From contig NHBP01000051.1 of the NCBI GenBank assembly GCA_002168195.1, positions 32,709 to 44,712 of the forward strand: a DNA stretch of 12,004 nt. The letters run 5' to 3'. The position numbers and the translations under genes were made by a program. How positions within the stretch are numbered: position 1 is the stretch's first letter; the number at the start of each line of letters is the position of its first letter. The stretch is from Planctomycetaceae bacterium TMED10 (GTDB lineage: Bacteria; Planctomycetota; Planctomycetia; Pirellulales; UBA7805). Shown here piece by piece: positions 1 to 5,430 of this stretch. The notes beneath the pieces were generated by a model. It was not told where the DNA came from. It saw only the letters and a program-made list of their open reading frames with translations, and made no database searches.

Positions 1-52
1 TTAAGTGATCTGGTTTGTGCGACTCAGAGGCTTTTGTTTTAGCAAGACATCA

Positions 53-58
53 AGAGGG
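53..58 (+). promoter_or_regulatory. Ribosome binding site fixing the creatininase-family start
   Basis: AGAGGG is purine-rich and sits 8 bases before ATG 67. The alternative in-frame GTG at 61 would be only 2 bases away, too close for initiation, so this site decides the start. Confidence 0.65.
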
Positions 59-66
59 AAGTGTAT

Positions 67-837
67 ATGCCACCGCGTCATTACCTGTTACTCGAGGCGA
101 ATAATCAACAGTTGCAATCGAGTCCTCCGGAGGTTGCAATACTACCCTGGGGAGCAACCGAGTCACATAACTATCACCTGCCCTATGGCACCGATATCCT
201 TGAAGCAAGCGCTATAGCCGAACAGTCGGCGGCGGGGGCGACGGCCGCAGGGGCCAGCGTGGTGGTACTTCCTGTTGTTCCTTTCGGAAATGATGAACAG
301 CAGTTAGATCAGGCGTGCGCAATTAGTATCACCACGACCACTGCCTATGCCCTGCTGAGGGATGTGGTGCGGTCGTTGACCAAACAGGGTGTGGATCGTT
401 TGATTCTCGTTAATGGACATGGAGGCAATCAATTTAAGCCCCTCATCCGCGACCTGCAGGGCGAGTTTGACATACTTATCGTGCTTGTCGATTTTTTCAG
501 TATGATTCCGGAACAATTTGATGCCATTTTTGAAAATCCGGGTGACCATGCGGATGAATTTGAAACGAGCGTAATGCTGCACTTGTATCCGGACCTCGTG
601 CAAATGCAGCATGCGCAACCCGGTGAATCTGTCCCATTCGGAATCGCAAAACTGGTGCAGGCTGGAGTGTGGACCCCCAGGCCATGGTCGGCTGTGCATC
701 CAGATACGGGGTGCGGAGATCCTCGCTTAGCAACCGCGGAAAAGGGAAAGGCTTATTGCGATGCGCTGATCAAGGCGTTGACTGACTTGATAGTTGGAGT
801 TGCCAAGGCAGAAAAAGGAACCCTGCCCTATCGATGA
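67..837 (+). CDS. Creatininase-family metal-dependent amidohydrolase
   Basis: A 256-residue protein of the creatininase superfamily, whose members are metal-dependent amide hydrolases such as creatinine amidohydrolase and formamide hydrolases; the substrate here cannot be named. The N-terminal metal motif is visible as GATESHNYHLPYGTD, giving Glu32, His34 and Asp43 as probable metal ligands (numbered from the ATG at 67). NGHGGN follows mid-protein, and HADEFETS near residue 161 supplies the C-terminal His/Glu motif. Length fits the family (about 240-260). I chose ATG 67 over GTG 61 because AGAGGG at 53-58 lies 8 bases from the ATG but only 2 from the GTG. No signal peptide or membrane segment is seen, so it is probably cytoplasmic. 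It converges on the PhyH gene with only 19 bases between stops and no clear terminator. The family call is firm; creatinine as substrate is not supported, because the SHNYHLPYG block differs from the more usual xQHGPHLP form. Confidence 0.93.
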   Translation: MPPRHYLLLEANNQQLQSSPPEVAILPWGATESHNYHLPYGTDILEASAIAEQSAAGATAAGASVVVLPVVPFGNDEQQLDQACAISITTTTAYALLRDVVRSLTKQGVDRLILVNGHGGNQFKPLIRDLQGEFDILIVLVDFFSMIPEQFDAIFENPGDHADEFETSVMLHLYPDLVQMQHAQPGESVPFGIAKLVQAGVWTPRPWSAVHPDTGCGDPRLATAEKGKAYCDALIKALTDLIVGVAKAEKGTLPYR

Positions 838-856
838 TCATTCAGCGTTGGTTTAC

Positions 857-1789
857 TTATTCTAAAAGTGGGAAGAACTGGCCACCAACCGGCCGACCCT
901 TCGGAATCGGGTCGACCCCTTCAAGAAGCGGTTCGTCCGATAGAGATCGAGTTCCGTCGAGCATCACATTAATGACCATCGCGCGGCGTGGTCGATCAGA
1001 ACGGTTTCCCTCGGATCCGTGCAAGGTAAGCGGATGATGGAAGCAAGCCTCTCCAGCAGCGATCTCTACCGCTACCGGGGATTGCAGCTGGTCTTTTTGT
1101 TGCTCGGTAAGATCAGAAGATATCGCGTCCAATGAGCCAGCAATCTGTGGCATCGGTAGCAGGCTCCATCGATGGCTTCCCGGGATATAATGCAGGCAAC
1201 CATTTTCCTTGTCGGAGTCATCGAGCGCAATCCAGCAAGTGAGATGATTCATGGGACCGGTACGGGTCCAGTAGGAATAGTCTTGGTGCCATGCGACTGG
1301 ACCACCACATCGAGGCGGTTTGCAGAAAACCTGATCATGCCAGAACCTCACTTTCCCACCTAGAAGCTGGCTTGCAGGTAAGAGAAAGTGGGGATTCCAT
1401 AGCGCATCGTGAAAAGCCGTGCTGATCCGCCATGCGCCGAGTGCATGGAATAGTTCGGTATCGTCATCCGTCGATTCGTTACGGTGAAATTCATACCAAA
1501 GTGGATTAAAAGGCTGATTCGGGTCCGAAAGCTGATCGAGTTCCGCTCGTAATACCCCGAGTTGGTCCGCGCTGAACATGGGCACCGGGGCGACGAAGCC
1601 GTCGCGATGGTAGGCATCAAGAAACTCGCGTCCTAATGCTCGCGAACGGTCCGGATTCGATCGGAAAAGATCGCTCACCGGTTCGTGTAGTTTTGATAAA
1701 TCGTTCACGGTGCCGAGAAACCTGTTTTCAGGGTTCCAGAATCGTTTGGATAGTCCGGCAAGTTGGACTACCCAGGAGTAGGCCGGCAA
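857..1789 (-). CDS. Phytanoyl-CoA dioxygenase (PhyH) family Fe(II)/2-oxoglutarate oxygenase, start uncertain
   Basis: Up to 310 residues. PhyH-family enzymes hydroxylate small molecules using Fe(II), 2-oxoglutarate and O2. The iron triad is visible as HQD (His168, Asp170) in WHQDYSYW and distal His257 in LHGSEGN. Arg268, 11 residues after the distal His, matches the spacing of the 2-oxoglutarate-binding Arg in human PhyH. NGCLHYIPGSHRW near residues 197-207 is the family's core strand. The recognisable domain begins near residue 54 (EFLDAYHRDGF), leaving an unassigned N-terminal stretch. The longest frame begins at a TTG directly after an in-frame TGA (1790-1792), with another stop (TAA, 1796-1798) just before it. 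No ATG occurs in frame until about residue 71, inside the domain. The start is therefore unresolved: TTG 1789, an internal GTG/TTG, or a frameshift from ATG 1815. The gene ends 19 bases from the convergent creatininase gene. It lies just downstream of the terminator after glnA, so it probably needs its own promoter, which I cannot locate. Confidence 0.88.
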   Translation of the reverse strand: MPAYSWVVQLAGLSKRFWNPENRFLGTVNDLSKLHEPVSDLFRSNPDRSRALGREFLDAYHRDGFVAPVPMFSADQLGVLRAELDQLSDPNQPFNPLWYEFHRNESTDDDTELFHALGAWRISTAFHDALWNPHFLLPASQLLGGKVRFWHDQVFCKPPRCGGPVAWHQDYSYWTRTGPMNHLTCWIALDDSDKENGCLHYIPGSHRWSLLPMPQIAGSLDAISSDLTEQQKDQLQSPVAVEIAAGEACFHHPLTLHGSEGNRSDRPRRAMVINVMLDGTRSLSDEPLLEGVDPIPKGRPVGGQFFPLLE

Positions 1790-1820
1790 TCATGGTTACC
1801 CAGATATTCCAGCATACATA

Positions 1821-1856
1821 AAAACCCCTAGAGCCGGAGGCTGCTAGGGGTTTTTT
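1821..1856. terminator. Strong intrinsic terminator downstream of glnA
   Basis: AAAACCCCTAG (1821-1831) pairs perfectly with CTAGGGGTTTT (1844-1854), and inner AGCC/GGCT pairing extends the stem around a GGA loop. It begins 15 bases past the glutamine synthetase stop. Read on the minus strand it ends in a run of five T; on the plus strand it ends in six T, so it could work both ways. Its expected job is ending the glnA transcript. The PhyH frame begins within about 32 bases of it on the same strand, which would isolate PhyH from glnA transcription unless there is read-through. Confidence 0.88.
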
Positions 1857-1871
1857 CAAGCGTTAAGGTTG

Positions 1872-2900
1872 TTATGCGACCGGTTGCGGGCAAGCTTCCT
1901 TGACCGTTTTTATGATCGCTGCTGCGACTTTATAGGGATCAGCATTAGAGGCCGGTCGACGATCTTCCAATCGTCCCTTCCAGCCATCATCGATCGTACC
2001 GACTGGAATACGGATGGAAGCACCGCGATCTGATACACCAAAGCTAAATTGGTCGATCGACTGCGTTTCGTGTTCTCCTGTCAATCGTTGATCGTTGTCA
2101 GCGCCGTAAACACTGATGTGCCGATCGACCACGCCACTAAAACCATTGCAAATCTTAGTAAAGACGTCTTCTTCCCCGCTCGTACGCATCATGCCATTAG
2201 AAAAATTGGCATGCATGCCCGACCCGTTCCAGTCGAGCTTTCCGAGCGGTTTCGGGTGCCATTCGATCGCGTAACCGTACTTTTCGCCGCAGCGCTCCAG
2301 GATGTATCTGGCCATCCATGTTTCATCGCCAGCTCGCTTTGCGCTTTTGGCAAAGACCTGGAATTCCCATTGACCTGCAGCGACTTCTGCATTGATTCCC
2401 TCGACGTTCACGCCCGCTTCGAGGCACGCATCGAGATGGTCTTCCACACATTGCCGTCCGTGAGCGTTCGCGGCGCCTACGGAGCAGTAGTAAGGTCCCT
2501 GCGGTCCGGGGAAACCACCGGCGGGGAAACCGGGCGGATTGTTGTGTTTGGTGCACCAGAGAAAATACTCTTGTTCAAAACCGAACCAGAAGTCTTCATC
2601 ATCATCATCGATCGTGGCACGTCCATTCGATTCGTGCGGAGTTCCATCTGCGTTGAGTACTTCGGTCATGACCAGAAAAGCATTCGTTCGGCATGGGTCC
2701 GGGAAAATGGCAACCGGTTTCAGCAAACAGTCGGAATCTTCACCCGTCGCCTGCTCGGTGCTACTGCCATCAAAAGACCACATGGGGCAATCTTCAAGCG
2801 AGCCGCCAAAATTATTTTCGATGCGCGTTTTGGAACGCAAGCTCTGGGTCGGCTTGTATCCGTCAAGCCAGATGTACTCAAGTTTCGTTTTCGTACTCAT
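1872..2900 (-). CDS. glnA: Glutamine synthetase, type II (eukaryote-like)
   Basis: A 342-residue glutamine synthetase that makes glutamine from glutamate, ammonia and ATP in the cytoplasm. Its length fits the short GSII class (about 340-370) rather than GSI (about 470). Visible in order: the beta-grasp motif WSFDGSST (41-48); GFEQEYFL (107-114) with metal-binding Glu109 and Glu111; GINAEVAAGQWEFQV (168-182) with Glu172 and Glu179; NGSGMH (225-230) with the substrate-side His230; DRGASIRIP (291-299); and the C-terminal EDRRPASNADPY (312-323) carrying the phosphate and metal residues. All expected catalytic residues appear present. The GSI adenylylation-loop Tyr motif is absent, as expected for GSII. 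The start is ATG 2900, with GAGG 6 bases upstream. The gene stands alone, 306 bases after the kinase stop and closed by a strong terminator. GSII genes are common in planctomycetes. The family assignment is secure; the symbol glnA is used in the general sense (GSII copies are sometimes called glnII or glnT). Confidence 0.96.
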   Translation of the reverse strand: MSTKTKLEYIWLDGYKPTQSLRSKTRIENNFGGSLEDCPMWSFDGSSTEQATGEDSDCLLKPVAIFPDPCRTNAFLVMTEVLNADGTPHESNGRATIDDDDEDFWFGFEQEYFLWCTKHNNPPGFPAGGFPGPQGPYYCSVGAANAHGRQCVEDHLDACLEAGVNVEGINAEVAAGQWEFQVFAKSAKRAGDETWMARYILERCGEKYGYAIEWHPKPLGKLDWNGSGMHANFSNGMMRTSGEEDVFTKICNGFSGVVDRHISVYGADNDQRLTGEHETQSIDQFSFGVSDRGASIRIPVGTIDDGWKGRLEDRRPASNADPYKVAAAIIKTVKEACPQPVA

Positions 2901-2906
2901 GTTCAG

Positions 2907-2910
2907 CCTC
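2907..2910 (-). promoter_or_regulatory. Ribosome binding site of the glutamine synthetase gene
   Basis: GAGG on the minus strand lies 6 bases before ATG 2900, the normal spacing, and supports that start. Confidence 0.6.
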
Positions 2911-3206
2911 GTGTTAACAATAAAAGGGTTGATAACCGTTGATGTTTATGTATTGACAATAAGCAACGGTGCATGTGCGTTGGGAGCAGATCCTCGGTGG
3001 GCCCGGCCGCCCCGCCCAGTGGTTTGAGATTCAGCTTCAAACCTATCCTTTGGGCAGCAAATTCGGTGCCAAATGAAGTCTGCAGCTCCTATCTTAAAAA
3101 ATGCGGGGAGGTTTGCAATTGGTGCCACGACGTGCGCGGGGATTTGTTCAAAATTAGGCATGAAAAGCGACAATAATAAGCAGTCGATGTGGCGAATGTC
3201 CGTTGG
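2911..3206. other. Intergenic leader between kinase stop and glutamine synthetase
   Basis: About 300 bases without a convincing gene. It should hold the glnA promoter on the minus strand, but I see only a TTGTCA hexamer (minus strand, around 2954-2959) without a good -10 at 17 bases. Two weak stems lie in the middle: GGTTTGA (3021-3027) with TCAAACC (3037-3043), and a bulged TTTGG/CCAAA pairing around 3049-3073. A GC-rich patch occupies about 2998-3018. A 75-codon minus-strand open frame (2946-3173) has no recognisable domain, no clear ribosome site and mixed composition, so I do not call it a gene. No tRNA or known riboswitch was recognised. Confidence 0.4.
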
Positions 3207-4190
3207 TTAGTCGGAAGCCGCCTGCAGAAGTTTCTGACGGCCTTGCTCGAGACTATGGATTAATTCTCCGACCGATTGGTATCGATCGCCCGAATGCTTG
3301 CTCAAGGCGCGGGCGCAAATCTCGTCGAAGATGGGTGTCTGCTTCAATTCGCTGCGGATGGAACTGGGTGCAGGCGGTGCGTGGTGCAAAATATTCTTAA
3401 AGGTCTCCTTGATATTTTTACCCCGGAAAGGTTCTTGCTGGACGAGGCACTCATAGAGCATCACTCCGAACGAAAAGATGTCAGAGCGTTCGTCGACCGG
3501 GGGAGTACCGCGGATTTGCTCGGGAGCCATATACAGTGGCGTGCCAGGCCTCTGGCCGGCGATTGTGATACGGTGAGATTCAAGATTATCAAACGAGGCT
3601 TCAATGGCATCGTCGCGTGGCATCCCCCAAACTTTGGCAACGCCCCAATCCATCAGATAAACTTCGTTAAAGATTCCGACAAGAACATTTTCGGGTTTCA
3701 CGTCGCGGTGAACCACACCATGGGTGTGGGCGTACCAAAGAGCACTGAGAACTTGGAGGAGGATGGCAATTCTTTGCTCAAGCGGATAGCGGGCCTCGGT
3801 GACGGCATCGCGTTTTGCGATTCGCACTAAAATATCGTAGAGTGATTCTCCTTCGACTTTTTTCATCGTAAAATAAACGGCGTCTTGGTCGCTGATGCCT
3901 ATTTCGTAAACCGGAATGGTGTTCGGGTGCGCCAATTGGGCCGTAACTCGAGCTTCACGTAAGAGTCGTTTTCTCTCCACAGGTGAATCTTTCACTCCGG
4001 GAGCCAAGGTTTTGAGAGCAACCTTCCGACCCAGATTCAAGTCGTCGCACGCGTAGAGAACACCTTTGCCACCCTGGGGCATGGGCTGAAAATTGGCATA
4101 TTTCTTGAAGTCGTTTGAGAACCGCTCAGGGAGTGCTGCGTCGGTGGTCGAAAGATAGATCCCTGGATAAGGATGCGATGTATCGGCCAT
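3207..4190 (-). CDS. Soluble Hanks-type serine/threonine protein kinase
   Basis: A 327-residue protein kinase that phosphorylates Ser/Thr residues of unknown targets using ATP. The kinase domain fills almost the whole protein (about 30-315). Visible motifs: a degenerate glycine loop QGGKGVLY (39-46); VALK with ATP-anchoring Lys60; Glu79 of helix C; HRDVKPENVL (161-170) with catalytic Asp163, Lys165 and Asn168; DWG (181-183) in place of DFG; GTPLYMAPE (216-224); and DIFSFG with Asp237. The catalytic residues look intact, so it is probably active. No transmembrane segment, PASTA, WD40 or TPR region follows, unlike many larger planctomycete kinases, so it should be cytosolic. DWG is frequent in planctomycete kinases as I know them, so it need not mean loss of activity. 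The start is ATG 4190 with only a weak GGAA-like purine site upstream. It is divergent from the PEP-CTERM gene and in line with, but well separated from, glutamine synthetase. Confidence 0.94.
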   Translation of the reverse strand: MADTSHPYPGIYLSTTDAALPERFSNDFKKYANFQPMPQGGKGVLYACDDLNLGRKVALKTLAPGVKDSPVERKRLLREARVTAQLAHPNTIPVYEIGISDQDAVYFTMKKVEGESLYDILVRIAKRDAVTEARYPLEQRIAILLQVLSALWYAHTHGVVHRDVKPENVLVGIFNEVYLMDWGVAKVWGMPRDDAIEASFDNLESHRITIAGQRPGTPLYMAPEQIRGTPPVDERSDIFSFGVMLYECLVQQEPFRGKNIKETFKNILHHAPPAPSSIRSELKQTPIFDEICARALSKHSGDRYQSVGELIHSLEQGRQKLLQAASD

Positions 4191-4375
4191 GGGATCATTC
4201 CGTCGTGCATCAAGAAAAAGTAACCAATATCATTCAATACGCGATCTGCGGCTCGCTAGGTGCGGCGATGCCCTCAGTGTATGTAATCGACATAAGAGTG
4301 GCTACATGCTTGAGTTATGTACCGGTTGAGATTTTTAAAGCAGGATGCATTGCAGATAAATTCTAGACGAACTCA

Positions 4376-4403
4376 TTGACAGCCTCTCAGGGTAATTTAG
4401 ACT
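4376..4403 (+). promoter_or_regulatory. Candidate sigma70-type promoter for the PEP-CTERM gene
   Basis: A perfect TTGACA (4376-4381) is followed after 16 bases by TAGACT (4398-4403), which matches the -10 consensus at 4 of 6 positions. It would give a leader of about 150 bases before ATG 4564. It is the only clear -35/-10 pair I find in this gap. Confidence 0.4.
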
Positions 4404-4548
4404 ATCGGTCACTATTGGGCACGGTCTCATGCAGAGCGTTCCCTCTATTACGGGTCGGGCATCAAGCGGTCGAATCGCCTTTGCAGGGCGTTACGTGACC
4501 GTGAATATTTCAATAACTATCAATTACTATAAGCATCCACTGTGGTGC

Positions 4549-4554
4549 AGGGGG
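4549..4554 (+). promoter_or_regulatory. Ribosome binding site deciding the PEP-CTERM protein start
   Basis: AGGGGG lies 9 bases before ATG 4564. Together with the signal peptide that starts exactly there, it favours 4564 over the upstream in-frame ATG 4429. Confidence 0.6.
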
Positions 4555-4563
4555 CGTAGTCTA

Positions 4564-5430
4564 ATGATTCGAGTTGGTCTAAATCACGTAATTTTCGGAA
4601 CGTTCGCGTGCGTCCTGGCAGTTTGCTCATCCGCAAGCGGAGATTCGGTCCTCGACGATTGGGCTCCAAATTTCGCCACTCTCGACACCGAGATGCATCT
4701 GATCTACGAGGATATTTATGGCCTGGGCACCAAAGATGACTCGTCAGCATCGGGCCCCCAAGTCATCGCGAACTCGCGCGTGTCGAACCATTATGACAGT
4801 ATCGCGACGCCAACGACGCTCCTTCCCGGTGGCGGGAGCAGTTACACAAAAGATTATATATCCGGGCGCCTCGAATTCAATCTCGATTTTGGTTCCCCCG
4901 TTTTAGGATCGACGCTTCCCGATGACACGTTCAGTGTCAATATTCAAGGCGTGATGAGCGCGATGGATGCGCATAACGCCGCGGGAAATAAATCAGACGC
5001 CATTGTGAAAGCAACAGCGGTTTCCAAATTTTTTATTGACGCACTCCACGGCGGAGGTACGCCGGGTGCACGAGTAGGATTTGTGCTTTTCCCGAAACTC
5101 GAACTCGACCTGTTCGACACCGTGAAAAACATTACAGTGGCCGAGACCGACCCGTTGACCAGCGCGATCGTTTCAACAAGTTTTGTCGGACCACATCCGG
5201 ACGTGGCGATGCCGATTCTCGGTGATCGGTTCTATGAAATTACATTTGAATACGAGGCGCTTGTGCCATACGGAGTTGATCCACCGTACCACTGTCCTTA
5301 CGGGTATCAGGCCAGTTATGGCAACCCATACGGTGGAGGAGCATCGGGGGTACCGGAACCGTCGGCAATCATGCTCATGCTGTTTGCGTTGTGTGGAGCG
5401 TTTGCCTTGCGACGCAGGTCACGGCGCTGA
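4564..5430 (+). CDS. PEP-CTERM sorting-domain surface protein of unknown function
   Basis: A 288-residue exported protein. Residues 1 to about 26 form a signal peptide (MIRVG, then hydrophobic HVIFGTFACVLAVCSSASG). The C-terminus is a textbook PEP-CTERM tail: VPEPSA, a hydrophobic helix (IMLMLFALCGAFA) and a basic end (RRRSRR). In known systems exosortase recognises this tail and moves the protein to the cell surface or extracellular matrix. The middle (about 27-250) is rich in Gly, Ser, Thr and Asp and looks beta-rich; I recognise no domain. A Tyr/Pro/Gly-rich linker (about 235-262) precedes the sorting tail, and only two Cys lie near it in the mature region. The start is set by the signal peptide and by AGGGGG at 4549-4554. 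The gene's end overlaps the convergent DUF1080/GSDH gene by 12 bases, so no terminator fits between them. The sorting class is certain; the biological role is unknown. Confidence 0.9.
   Translation: MIRVGLNHVIFGTFACVLAVCSSASGDSVLDDWAPNFATLDTEMHLIYEDIYGLGTKDDSSASGPQVIANSRVSNHYDSIATPTTLLPGGGSSYTKDYISGRLEFNLDFGSPVLGSTLPDDTFSVNIQGVMSAMDAHNAAGNKSDAIVKATAVSKFFIDALHGGGTPGARVGFVLFPKLELDLFDTVKNITVAETDPLTSAIVSTSFVGPHPDVAMPILGDRFYEITFEYEALVPYGVDPPYHCPYGYQASYGNPYGGGASGVPEPSAIMLMLFALCGAFALRRRSRR

Larger units (their letters stand above)
4191..4563. other. Divergent intergenic region between kinase and PEP-CTERM gene
   Basis: A 373-base gap that must supply promoters for the kinase (minus) and the surface protein (plus). 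The plus-strand frame of the surface protein stays open back to an ATG at 4429, but the residues before 4564 do not resemble a signal peptide and no good ribosome site precedes 4429, so this part is treated as untranslated leader. CGGTCAC (4407-4413) could pair at a distance with GTGACCG (4495-4501), which is weak evidence of leader structure. No RNA gene is recognised. The kinase promoter was not located. Confidence 0.45.

Noticed and set aside
1965..2275. Several CGATCG or GATCGA words within the glutamine synthetase gene, reminiscent of a short dispersed motif.
   Set aside because: They fall in coding sequence at Asp/Ile/Arg codons without regular spacing, and lack the flanking bases of known dispersed octamers.
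2049..2942. A 297-codon plus-strand open frame.
   Set aside because: It lies antisense to the glutamine synthetase gene, whose conserved motifs explain the region; the translated product resembles nothing and the open frame is a codon-use shadow.
3113..3127. A minus-strand sigma54-like site (TGGCAC then TTGCA) upstream of glutamine synthetase, tempting because glnA genes are often nitrogen-regulated.
   Set aside because: The GG and GC dinucleotides are 8 bases apart instead of the 10 needed (3-base instead of 5-base spacer), so a sigma54 holoenzyme should not use it. It also lies over 200 bases from the start.
2946..3173. A 75-codon minus-strand open frame between kinase and glutamine synthetase.
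   Set aside because: No recognisable domain or clear ribosome site, and the composition shifts midway into Arg/Gly/Pro-rich sequence typical of non-coding GC-rich DNA.
4429..4563. An N-terminal extension of 45 codons on the PEP-CTERM protein from ATG 4429.
   Set aside because: The added residues are not hydrophobic, would bury the signal peptide, and lack a good ribosome site, while 4564 has both a signal peptide and AGGGGG.
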